From positions 1-38,726 of the forward strand of contig DATMJI010000099.1 in the NCBI GenBank assembly GCA_035553895.1: a stretch of DNA of 38,726 nt, in the 5' to 3' direction. This document shows positions 1-7,182 of this stretch, in pieces; position 1 is the first letter of the stretch, and each line of letters starts with the position of its first letter. The position numbers and the translations under genes were made by a program. Source of the stretch: JADDRA01 sp035553895. Lineage in GTDB: Bacteria > Actinomycetota > Acidimicrobiia > Acidimicrobiales > CADCSY01. Under the pieces are notes generated by a model that saw only the letters and a list, made by a program, of their open reading frames with translations, was not told the DNA's origin and did not search any database.

Positions 1-372
1 CGGCTCGGCGGCCGAGTTCGATACTTCCCTCGTATCCGTAGCCGACTGCACTGCCGTCGCTCCACCGCCGGTCGTGGGCCCACCCGGGTACAGGTAGCTC
101 GACAGTCGGATCGGCAGATGCCCGTATCCCATACGAACTTCTTCCGTCTGTTGAAGGAGCACCACTCGGAGCCTGACCATCACCAATACCGCGATCCCAC
201 GTGGTACCCCAACCCTCGGCGCCAGGAGGTGAAAGGGAGCGGGGGCTGCCTGCTGGCTCCAGCCCGACATCGCTAAAGGCCAAGGCGGGGCACTCCTTCT
301 GCGCTGAAGACTCGATTCGAAGGCCCGTTGCATCGCTTCACAAGTAGAGAACGTTGTGCGAGTATCAGCAGG
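1..372. other. gene-free left edge
   Basis: I find no supported gene, RNA or repeat here. The composition is clearly poorer in G+C than the rest: the row 121-180 has 33 G+C of 60, against 48 of 60 in the row 13261-13320. A weak 5-bp inverted repeat (20-24 with 32-36) is too short to name. The segment presumably carries the promoter and 5' leader of the oxidoreductase that follows, but no clear -10 or Shine-Dalgarno site stands out. Confidence 0.5.
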
Positions 373-1767
373 GTGGTGGAAGGCAATGGGATCGATGATG
401 CGGCGGTGCGTGGCCTGCGAGAGTCCTTCCGCGGTGAGCTCATTGGCCGCGGCGACGCCGGCTACGACGAGCACCGCAAAGTCTGGAACGGCTCCATCAA
501 CCGTCGCCCCTCGCTCATCGCGAGGTGCCGGGGCGTCGCCGACGTTCGGGCCGCCGTGAACTTCGCCCGCCAGCGCGAGCTGATCGTGGCCGTGCGCGGT
601 GGCGGGCACAGCTTCCCCGGCCTGTCGGTCTGTGACGACGGCATGCTCATCGATCTTGGGGCGATGAAGGGCATTCGGGTCGATCCCGAAGCTCGGACCG
701 TACGGGCCCAGGCAGGTGTACTGCTCGGGGAACTCGACCGGGAGACGCAGGCGTTCGGGCTGGCGGTGCCCGCCGGCATCGTCACGCACACCGGTCTCGC
801 CGGACTCACACTCGGCGGTGGTATCGGCTGGATCATGCGCAAGTACGGGCTCACCATCGACCAGCTCATCTCCGTCGACGTCGTAACAGCCGACGGCGAG
901 TTCGTGAAGGCCAGCGAGGACCACAATGCCGACCTGTTCTGGGGCGTCCGGGGAGGCGGCGGGAATTTCGGAATCGTGACCGACTTCGAGTTCCGGCTCA
1001 ACCCCCTGGGGCCACATGTCTTCGCTGGTCCAGTGTTCTGGCCGATGGAGCAGGCTCCGCGCGTGCTCCGTTTCTATCGAGACTGGATCGCAGATTGTCC
1101 CGACGAGCTCATGACGATCGTGGTGCAGCGCAGGGCGCCAGCCCTCCCCGTCGTCCCTCCGGAACTCGTCGGCAAGCTGGTCATCGGCGTTGTCCTGTGT
1201 CACGCAGGTTCCATTGAAGACGGTGAACGGGTGGCGCGACCTCTCAAGAACTTCGCCTCGCCCGTACTCGATCTCTGTCAGCCGAAGCCCTACCTCGCCC
1301 ACCAACAGATGTTGGATCCTTCCTTCCGGCCCGGCTGGTGGTATTACGTCCGATCCTGTGACGTCGCTGAGCTCACCGATGAAGTGATCGACGTCGTCGT
1401 AGAGCACGGAATGCGGATCACGTCACCAATATCAAGCCTCGCCCTCTGGCAGATGGGCGGAGCAGTTGCTCGTATCGGTGAGCACGAAACAGCGTTCAAC
1501 GGCCGCGCCGCTGGGTTCACCTTCAACATCAATGGCAACAGCTACACGTCAGAGGGCTTCGAGGCGGAGCGTCAGTGGGCGCGCGACTACTGGAGCGCGC
1601 TCGCGCCCTACCACGCGGGCGTCTACACAAACTTCCTGATGGAGGAGGGGCAGGAGCGCGTAAAGCAGGCGTACGGATCAGACAAGTACGACCGGCTCAA
1701 GGCGCTCAAGCGTCGCTTCGACCCGACCAACTTCTTCCAGCTGAACCAGAACATCACCCCGAGTTGA
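373..1767 (+). CDS. FAD-binding oxidoreductase, berberine-bridge-enzyme type
   Basis: A flavoprotein of the PCMH/FAD_binding_4 plus BBE architecture, a family that oxidises alcohols, sugars or secondary metabolites with oxygen as acceptor; the substrate cannot be told from sequence. The FAD domain carries RGGGHS around residues 75-80, whose His is the usual covalent 8-alpha FAD link, then LGGGIGW and RKYGL. The segment GIVTHTGLAG lacks the cysteine that gives the second FAD bond in bicovalent members, so FAD is predicted to be attached by one bond only. The C-terminus has the BBE signature (YTNFL, FDPTNFF, NQNI). I prefer GTG 373 because homologues begin about ten residues before the DDAAV segment; a TTG at 328 would add 15 residues. 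Base composition and codon choice are less GC-biased than downstream genes, hinting at separate ancestry. It stands alone, facing a glycosyltransferase gene tail to tail. Confidence 0.88.
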   Translation: MVEGNGIDDAAVRGLRESFRGELIGRGDAGYDEHRKVWNGSINRRPSLIARCRGVADVRAAVNFARQRELIVAVRGGGHSFPGLSVCDDGMLIDLGAMKGIRVDPEARTVRAQAGVLLGELDRETQAFGLAVPAGIVTHTGLAGLTLGGGIGWIMRKYGLTIDQLISVDVVTADGEFVKASEDHNADLFWGVRGGGGNFGIVTDFEFRLNPLGPHVFAGPVFWPMEQAPRVLRFYRDWIADCPDELMTIVVQRRAPALPVVPPELVGKLVIGVVLCHAGSIEDGERVARPLKNFASPVLDLCQPKPYLAHQQMLDPSFRPGWWYYVRSCDVAELTDEVIDVVVEHGMRITSPISSLALWQMGGAVARIGEHETAFNGRAAGFTFNINGNSYTSEGFEAERQWARDYWSALAPYHAGVYTNFLMEEGQERVKQAYGSDKYDRLKALKRRFDPTNFFQLNQNITPS

Positions 1768-1829
1768 CTTGCTGGCGCAGCTTCCAGGAGTTTCGGGGCC
1801 GGGCGAGCGTTCGTGCATCAGGCCGCCGC

Positions 1830-1849
1830 CCGATAACCGGCGTTATCGG
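1830..1849. terminator. hairpin between convergent genes
   Basis: A perfect 8-bp inverted repeat (CCGATAAC / GTTATCGG) around a 4-nt loop lies between the oxidoreductase stop at 1767 and the stop of the minus-strand glycosyltransferase at 1950. There is no T-run on either side. Its position suggests a bidirectional terminator; this is inference from symmetry and location. Confidence 0.45.
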
Positions 1850-1949
1850 CGGATCGAGAGCACCATAACCGTGGGCCTTCCACTTGTACTGGGGTGGCCA
1901 CCCAGCTTGGGCCGCGGCCAGATATCCCGTACGTACCGACGGCTGTACC

Positions 1950-3176
1950 TCAGGCCGGACTGGGCACCGGCGGCCGGGTAGCGACGGCCTGCACGCCGGG
2001 GGCGAGGTCGTAAAGGCCCCGCCCCGACCAGCGCCGCACCCGGAGCAGGTCGCCGACCATGCGCAGGGCGTCGATGCCGACCCGCACCGTCGAGCCCTCG
2101 GCCGCCACCAGGGTGACGGGAATCTCGGTGAGCGAGAGCCGGTAGCGCTCCACCAGGTGGAAGATCTCGACGTCGAAGGCGAAGCCGTCGACCCGGGTGC
2201 GGGAGAAGATGGTCTTGGCGGCGTCAGCGCGGAACGCCTTGCAGCCGCACTGGGTGTCCCGGTAGTGGCCGAGGAGCACGATGACGGTGAGCAGGTTGAA
2301 CAACCGGCCGCTGAGCGAGCGCAGGAGCGAGGTCCGGGCCACTTCGACCGATCCCGGATGGCGGCGGCTGCCCACCACCACGTCCCAGCCCGACTCGACC
2401 CCGTCGAGGAGGGGGAGCAGCTGCTCGGGCGGGTAGGCCAGGTCGGCGTCGACGAAGGCCACCGTGCGGCCGCGGGCGGCCAGCGCTCCCTGGCGCACCG
2501 CCGCCCCCTTGCCCCGGTTGGCCGGCAGCGAGATCACCGTCGCCCCGGCGGCCTCCGCTTCGGCGACGGTGCCGTCGTCCGAGCCGTCGTCGACCACGAG
2601 GATCTCCACCCCGCCGTCCACCCGGCCGAGCGCTTCGGACAGCCGCTTGACCGAGCCCCCGATGCGACCCTCCTCCCGGTAGGCGGGGACCACCACGCTC
2701 AGGCGCAGGTCGCCCGGAGCCGGCCGGTCCGGGACCCGCTCGGCCAGCTCCCGCCGGGTCTGGCCCACCAGGGCGGCGCGGTAGGCCGCCATCCGGACTG
2801 CGCCGGCCAGGCCCAGGCCGAGGGCCTTGGTCCCGAGCAGCCACGCCGGGCGGTCGGTCGGGCGCCGCCGCCTGGCCAGCGAGGCCACCACGGCCACGTC
2901 GACGGCCCCCGCCAGCCCGGCGCCGGCGAGAAAGGCTCCCGGCCGGTGGACCCAGCGGTCGAAGGGGTCTCCGGCCCCGGCCACGGACCGGTGCAGGTAC
3001 CACGAGGCGCTGGTGGCCGCCCCCACGGACAGGGCGTCGGCCACCGCCGGGCGGAGCCCGGCCCGGCGTACCCCGGCGACCATGGCGGCCACGTCGAGGG
3101 CCGTGACCAGGGCACTGACCGCCGAGAAGCGCCGGAGCGCCCCCACGTGCCCCCGGCCGGCGGCGCCGACCCTCAC
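1950..3176 (-). CDS. GtrA-like / family 2 glycosyltransferase fusion
   Basis: A 408-aa protein with two parts. Residues 15-135 are hydrophobic with about four membrane spans and resemble GtrA-family flippase-like proteins, including the SWYLHR segment where GtrA proteins usually have an NFxxxRxWVF-like motif. Residues 158-395 are a GT2 domain of the dolichyl/polyprenyl-phosphate glucosyltransferase type (ALG5-like): VVVPAYREEG, VVDDGSDDGT (DDGSD 196-200), NRGKGAAVRQG, the metal-binding DAD at 243-245, and the diagnostic YRDTQCGCKAF and DGFAFDVEI segments. The likely role is transfer of a sugar from a nucleotide donor to a polyprenyl phosphate at the membrane, for use by GT-C enzymes. GTG start; its first four bases overlap the TGA of the upstream membrane-protein gene (GTGA, 3173-3176), so translation is probably coupled. 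The donor sugar is unknown. Confidence 0.88.
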   Translation of the reverse strand: MRVGAAGRGHVGALRRFSAVSALVTALDVAAMVAGVRRAGLRPAVADALSVGAATSASWYLHRSVAGAGDPFDRWVHRPGAFLAGAGLAGAVDVAVVASLARRRRPTDRPAWLLGTKALGLGLAGAVRMAAYRAALVGQTRRELAERVPDRPAPGDLRLSVVVPAYREEGRIGGSVKRLSEALGRVDGGVEILVVDDGSDDGTVAEAEAAGATVISLPANRGKGAAVRQGALAARGRTVAFVDADLAYPPEQLLPLLDGVESGWDVVVGSRRHPGSVEVARTSLLRSLSGRLFNLLTVIVLLGHYRDTQCGCKAFRADAAKTIFSRTRVDGFAFDVEIFHLVERYRLSLTEIPVTLVAAEGSTVRVGIDALRMVGDLLRVRRWSGRGLYDLAPGVQAVATRPPVPSPA

Positions 3177-5686
3177 CGCTCGGGCTCGGCTTCACCCTCC
3201 CAGGTACCACGCGGCGGCGCCCCGGCCGGCACGGTCTGGCCATCGCCGTCCCGCTCGCCGTCCCCGCCGGCACCATCCTCACCCGAATCCGGTGACAGGA
3301 CCGCCGGGGCTCCGGGGCGCTCGCCGTCCGGCCCGCTCGCCGCCGGCTCGCCGGCCTCAGCCGGCTCGGCCTCGTCGCCACCCGTGCCCAGCAGCGGGTC
3401 GGCGTACTCGGTGCGCAGCCGCCGGGCCGGGCGCTCGGCCAGCGTCAGCGGACCGCGCCGCACGAAGACGGCGAGGCCGGCCAACCCGACCAGGGTCAAC
3501 AGCCAGCCGGCCAGGTCGACCGGGGTGGTGCCGTAGGTCAGTGACACCTCGGTCGACGTAGGGACCACCACCATGAGGTTGGGCGCCACCCGCCACGGTC
3601 CGTCGGCTCCCGAAACCTGCCAGTTGGGGAAGTACGAGGCCTTGACGAGGACGGGGGATCCGGTTCGGTCGACGCTGAAGGAGATCTCGCTGGTGGCCAC
3701 CTCGATGTCGCTAACCGTCGCCGGCGCCACGTCCTGGCGCTCGAGCCCGCCGGGCGAGGGCGATCGTGACCACTCCGGCGGTCCGTCGGCCGCCAAGAAG
3801 ATGTCGCGCTGGCCCTCGTCCATGTACCACTCCACGGCGGGCTCCAGCCACTCCTCGCCGCCGGCCGCCAAGCCGTCGACCACCACCGGCTCGGCCTCCA
3901 GCGGCTCCACCAGCTCGGCCCCGGCCACCTCGTAGACCTTCCAGCCCTCTACCGTCGCCACCTCGGTCAGCTCGGGGAGCGCGTCGGCCTGGGCCAGGAT
4001 CTCGGGCGTGAAGGCCATGTAGTAGCGGACCCCCATCAGCTGCAGGTGCTCCACACCCCGGGCCACGTCGAGGGACCCGTAGGGCAGGTCCCGCTGGGCC
4101 CGCGACGGCTCCGCCGACAGCTCGGACTGGTTGAGGAAGTGGTACGGCGTCGTGGCCGACGCCTCGAAGAAAAGCCCCTCCATCGATCCGATGCAGCCGC
4201 CGGTGAAGTAGGGCAGCAGCATCAGGGCCATCGGCGTCCCGAAGCGATCGAGGTCGCTCGAGTACTCCCACATGGCCCGCCCACAGCCCTGGCGCTGGCC
4301 GATGTCGTCCATGGCATCGATGATGGCCCGGTACTCGGGGTAGGCGTCCTTGCCCTCGTAGCCGCTGTAGTTCCACCGGGCCCAGTCGGGCACGAAGCTG
4401 CGGTCGGCGGTGTTGATCCCGAGCCAGGTGTAGCTCCCGTCGGGCTGGGTGGTGCCGAAGGGCAGCGTTCGCAGGGGCAGGCCCAGGGCGACGAGCACCA
4501 CCAGGGTGGCCACCACCGGCACCGTTCGCACCACGGCGGCGCTGGGGCGGTCGGGCCGCTTGGCCAACAGGACGGCAGCCGAGCGAGCCAGCTCGGCTAC
4601 GGCCACGGCCGCCAGCAGGTACAGGCAGAGGTACCAGAAGGGCAGCAGCCGGGCGTTCCACAGCCGGCCCTGGGGAGCCAGCACGAAGGCACCGCCGGCC
4701 ACCACGGCCAGGAGCCCGAGGAAGACGCCCAGGCGGCGGCGGAAGATGATCGAGGTGCCGAGACCCACGGCGGCGAGCAGGGCGACCCAGGTCAGATCGC
4801 CGTTGACGGCGGCCGTCCCCTCACCACCGAGGGCCCGGGTGAGGGAGACACCGAGGCGACCCGGGAACAGCAGCTCGGCGTAGGTGGTGATCTTCTCCCA
4901 CCCCATGTCGTTGAGGTAGGGCCGGCGCAGGAGGAAGGGCAGGGTCCAAAAGGCGCTGAGGGCACCGCCGACCACCAGGGTGGCGAGCGTCCACCGCAGC
5001 CGGGAGCGGTCCGCCCGCAGGGCCAGGGCCAGGGCGGCTCCCACCACGGCGAAGATGGCCGGGATGATGTGGCACAACACGCACAGAGCCAGGGTGAGCG
5101 TGGCCGCCACCCGCATGCCCCCGGTGTCCAGGCCCCGCAGGACCAGACCGAGGAACAGCACGGCCAGGGCCAGGCTGATGCTGAAGGCGAACTCCCCGGC
5201 CAGGGTGGACCCGGCGTTGCCGCCGTAGATGGTGAAGGACCGGTCGAAGACGAAGGCGGTGGCGCCCACGGCCAAGAGGGCGGGGCCGGGGAACGGCAGC
5301 CGGGCCAGGCGCCCGAGAGCCCACGCCGCCACGGGCATGGCCAGCAGGCCGGAGACGGTCACCAGCTTGAAGGCGATGCCGTAGGGCAGGAGGACGTCGA
5401 GGGCCACGATGAGCAGGCTGGGGACGACCATGTAGAAGTGGTACGCCGGGAAGCCGGCGTACCAGTCGGGTGACCACCCCGTCAGCCGCCCGTCGCTCAG
5501 CAGGTGGTCCCGCAGGAAGGCCGGACCCCACACGTGGGCTCCCATGTCTCCGCCCGCCGGGAGCGTGTCGGACAGCACCAGGGCGGGTTGGAGGGCGAGG
5601 CCGATGAAGGCCACGGCGACGCTCACCAGGGCCACCGTGATCGTGGTCTCGGGCGGCAGGCGTCGCAGACGCTGGATCACAGCCAC
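3173..5686 (-). CDS. large multispanning membrane protein, YfhO / PTPS-related type
   Basis: An 837-aa integral membrane protein of the type often labelled 6-pyruvoyl-tetrahydropterin-synthase-related or YfhO-like. These are GT-C-fold-like proteins thought to transfer sugars from polyprenyl-phosphate carriers on the outer face. After the first span (15-40) comes the acidic loop GGDMGAHVW (45-53), then WYAGFPAYHFY (75-85), where GT-C catalytic acids normally sit. About a dozen hydrophobic segments follow, then an extracytoplasmic C-terminal domain from about 430 to 740, a last span, and an acidic Gly/Pro/Glu-rich tail of about 60 residues. It is translationally coupled to the downstream polyprenyl-phosphate glycosyltransferase, a sensible donor-maker/donor-user pair. 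I take GTG 5686; a CAGGAT hexamer lies six bases upstream. No enzymatic activity can be assigned with certainty. Confidence 0.8.
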   Translation of the reverse strand: MAVIQRLRRLPPETTITVALVSVAVAFIGLALQPALVLSDTLPAGGDMGAHVWGPAFLRDHLLSDGRLTGWSPDWYAGFPAYHFYMVVPSLLIVALDVLLPYGIAFKLVTVSGLLAMPVAAWALGRLARLPFPGPALLAVGATAFVFDRSFTIYGGNAGSTLAGEFAFSISLALAVLFLGLVLRGLDTGGMRVAATLTLALCVLCHIIPAIFAVVGAALALALRADRSRLRWTLATLVVGGALSAFWTLPFLLRRPYLNDMGWEKITTYAELLFPGRLGVSLTRALGGEGTAAVNGDLTWVALLAAVGLGTSIIFRRRLGVFLGLLAVVAGGAFVLAPQGRLWNARLLPFWYLCLYLLAAVAVAELARSAAVLLAKRPDRPSAAVVRTVPVVATLVVLVALGLPLRTLPFGTTQPDGSYTWLGINTADRSFVPDWARWNYSGYEGKDAYPEYRAIIDAMDDIGQRQGCGRAMWEYSSDLDRFGTPMALMLLPYFTGGCIGSMEGLFFEASATTPYHFLNQSELSAEPSRAQRDLPYGSLDVARGVEHLQLMGVRYYMAFTPEILAQADALPELTEVATVEGWKVYEVAGAELVEPLEAEPVVVDGLAAGGEEWLEPAVEWYMDEGQRDIFLAADGPPEWSRSPSPGGLERQDVAPATVSDIEVATSEISFSVDRTGSPVLVKASYFPNWQVSGADGPWRVAPNLMVVVPTSTEVSLTYGTTPVDLAGWLLTLVGLAGLAVFVRRGPLTLAERPARRLRTEYADPLLGTGGDEAEPAEAGEPAASGPDGERPGAPAVLSPDSGEDGAGGDGERDGDGQTVPAGAPPRGTWEGEAEPER

Positions 5687-5692
5687 TGTTCC

Positions 5693-5698
5693 ATCCTG
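5693..5698 (-). promoter_or_regulatory. putative -10 (CAGGAT) for membrane-protein gene
   Basis: On the minus strand CAGGAT ends six bases before GTG 5686, the same spacing seen at other starts in this window, which implies a leaderless mRNA. The match to TANNNT is imperfect, so this is one of the weaker cases. Confidence 0.35.
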
Positions 5699-5743
5699 CC
5701 ACCTACGGTTGCGTTCGCGCCTGGCGGGCCCCAGGCGGCCCGC

Positions 5744-5956
5744 TCAGCGTCCGGCGCGCTTCCGGCGTCTCCGGCTCTGGGCCAGGGTGGACAGGACGTC
5801 ACCCAGCTCCACTGCCTCGTCGTCACGCTGCCACGTCCGGCGATGGCACTTGGCACACGAGGACATGGTCATGTTCGACGACCCCTGGCGGAAGGAGATG
5901 TTCACCAGGGGTGCGGCGCAGCGCCGGCAGAGGGAGGGGGGCCCGAGATCGGTCAC
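5744..5956 (-). CDS. small zinc-ribbon protein
   Basis: A 70-aa protein with two CxxC knuckles (C10-C13 in CRRC and C34-C37 in CAKC) separated by a 20-residue beta-rich segment, then an acidic stretch and a basic C-terminus (SRRRRKR). This is a rubredoxin-like or zinc-ribbon fold; similar short proteins of unknown function are common in Actinobacteria. The frame is open back to a TTG at 6007, but I choose GTG 5956 because AAGGA lies five bases upstream and zinc-ribbon homologues start just before the first knuckle. Unlike most genes here it seems to use a Shine-Dalgarno sequence. It lies downstream of the CPBP protease gene with a 9-bp hairpin between them. No specific function is claimed. 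Confidence 0.72.
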   Translation of the reverse strand: MTDLGPPSLCRRCAAPLVNISFRQGSSNMTMSSCAKCHRRTWQRDDEAVELGDVLSTLAQSRRRRKRAGR

Positions 5957-5966
5957 TCCTGTCCTT

Positions 5967-6003
5967 CGGAAGATTGGGAGCTGGACTTGAGCCGAATCTT
6001 CCG
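5967..6003 (-). repeat. 9-bp inverted repeat before the zinc-ribbon gene
   Basis: CGGAAGATT (5967-5975) and AATCTTCCG (5995-6003) pair perfectly around a 19-nt loop, between the stop of the CPBP protease gene and the GTG of the zinc-ribbon gene. It could attenuate read-through or serve as an operator; no T-run follows. Confidence 0.5.
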
Positions 6004-6031
6004 CCAACCGGGGGCTCGCCGCCCAACCCGC

Positions 6032-6778
6032 TCAGCCCAGACCCACCAGCAGGCTGATCACCGCCGTGAGGTTGAAGGCGACATGGGCGAAGATCGCCGG
6101 TCCCAGCCGGCCGGTGCGCACGGTGAGCACCGCCGCCACCAGGCCGAAGGCCACCAGGGCGGGCAGGTCGTAGAGCTGGAAGTGGATGAGACCGAAGATC
6201 AACGACGAGGTGACCACCGCCCAGGCGGTCCCCCACCGGCGCTCCACCGCTCGCAGCCACAGCCCCCGGTAGAACAGCTCCTCGAAGAGGGGGGCGGCCA
6301 GGGCGACCAGGGCCACCAGCAGGACGACCCCGAGGGGATCGGTGGCGCTCGAGGTCAGTTCCTCGGCGCTGGTACCCACCCGCTCGGGGTCGATGTCGAG
6401 CACCGGGTAGACCAGGGCGATCAGCACCACCAGGGCGAGCTGGGTGGCGCATCCGACCGCCAGGCCGAGGGGCACGTCGAGCCAGCGGGCCCGCAGACCG
6501 AAGTCCAGGGCCAGGCTCCGGCGACCCTTGAGGAAGGTGGCCCACAGCGGCGCCCCGAGCAGCCCCGCCCACAGGGGGATCTGCAGCAGGGCCACCCCGC
6601 TCAACGAGAGGCCGGCCAGGCTGTCCCGGCCCGTGGCCACCAGCACGGTGCTGGCCACCAAGGTGGGGACGACGATGGTGAGGAGGATCCCGAGGAGGCC
6701 GTCGCCCATGCCCCAGCGCACCCGCTCGATCTCGGCACCGGGCCCGGGGGCGAGGTCCGCGCGGTCCTCGGGCGGCAT
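6032..6778 (-). CDS. CPBP (CAAX/Abi) family intramembrane metalloprotease
   Basis: A 248-aa multispanning protein with the full CPBP motif set: EExxxR as E166-E167...R171 in FEELFYRG, FGLIH ending in H199, and HxxxN as H232...N236. These residues form the intramembrane zinc or general-base site of Rce1-like proteases. About seven hydrophobic segments are visible. Bacterial members act in peptide maturation, bacteriocin self-immunity or membrane protein processing; nothing nearby gives a substrate. The ATG at 6778 is preceded at eight bases by TAGCGT, so the gene probably has its own leaderless transcript and may read on into the zinc-ribbon gene. Confidence 0.9.
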   Translation of the reverse strand: MPPEDRADLAPGPGAEIERVRWGMGDGLLGILLTIVVPTLVASTVLVATGRDSLAGLSLSGVALLQIPLWAGLLGAPLWATFLKGRRSLALDFGLRARWLDVPLGLAVGCATQLALVVLIALVYPVLDIDPERVGTSAEELTSSATDPLGVVLLVALVALAAPLFEELFYRGLWLRAVERRWGTAWAVVTSSLIFGLIHFQLYDLPALVAFGLVAAVLTVRTGRLGPAIFAHVAFNLTAVISLLVGLG

Positions 6779-6786
6779 CGCCTGCC

Positions 6787-6792
6787 ACGCTA
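6787..6792 (-). promoter_or_regulatory. putative -10 (TAGCGT) for CPBP protease
   Basis: TAGCGT on the minus strand ends eight bases before ATG 6778. This spacing places the transcription start at or next to the start codon (leaderless mRNA). No convincing -35 element was seen. Confidence 0.5.
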
Positions 6793-6829
6793 CCGGGCGG
6801 CCCTCGCTGGCGGCTCGCCGCCCAGACCG

Positions 6830-7108
6830 TCAGACGGCCAGGCGGTCGAACGGGGTCGTCGCCGGGACCCGGCGGTCGGTGCGGCTCCAGCCGCTGGGAA
6901 CGCCGAAGCGCTCGACGTGGTCGGCGCAGAGGTCGTAGCCGGCGGGCGAAGCGGTCTCGTCGAGGCGATCGATCCACGCCGAGCGGCTGGCGTAGTCGTA
7001 GGTCATGGTGGCCGACGCCACGTCGCCACAGCCGGGACGGGCACAGAGGCGGGGTCGGATGGCGGGTGTGGGCCGCCGCGTCCCCAACGAGCGCTGGAGG
7101 CTACCCAT
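6830..7108 (-). CDS. DUF3499 family protein
   Basis: A 92-aa protein matching the actinobacterial DUF3499 pattern: a Cys pair early (C22 and C27 in LCARPGCGDVA), a YDYASR strand, then YDLCADHxxRF (C61, H64) and PSGW. The Cys/His set could bind zinc, but the family has no established function. The frame stays open to 7159, but ATG 7108 is preferred: it is six bases after a TACGCT hexamer and fits the usual length. The gene diverges from ftsH. From memory of other actinobacteria, DUF3499, a metalloprotease, DUF5719 and a large glycosyltransferase gene often lie close together; the same set occurs here in a loosened form. Confidence 0.85.
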   Translation of the reverse strand: MGSLQRSLGTRRPTPAIRPRLCARPGCGDVASATMTYDYASRSAWIDRLDETASPAGYDLCADHVERFGVPSGWSRTDRRVPATTPFDRLAV

Positions 7109-7114
7109 GGCCCG

Positions 7115-7120
7115 AGCGTA
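7115..7120 (-). promoter_or_regulatory. putative -10 (TACGCT) for DUF3499 gene
   Basis: TACGCT on the minus strand ends six bases before ATG 7108 and supports that start over upstream in-frame codons. It lies back to back with the ftsH promoter about 50 bp away. Confidence 0.5.
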
Positions 7121-7170
7121 GCCCCGGCCCCGTCCCCGGTGGTGGATGCTCGCGTGCACGTCCCCGCCCG

Positions 7171-7176
7171 TAGCAT
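7171..7176 (+). promoter_or_regulatory. putative -10 (TAGCAT) for ftsH
   Basis: TAGCAT ends six bases before ATG 7183, predicting transcription from the start codon itself. Confidence 0.55.
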
Positions 7177-7182
7177 GGTGCC

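Noticed and set aside
11..40. T-loop-like GTTCGATAC as part of a tRNA
   Set aside because: No acceptor stem, anticodon arm or CCA can be folded around it.
1884..3536. 550-aa plus-strand frame opposite the GtrA/GT2 gene
   Set aside because: It is antisense to a well-supported gene and consists of His/Gly/Gln/Arg-rich sequence with no motif; very high GC keeps such frames open.
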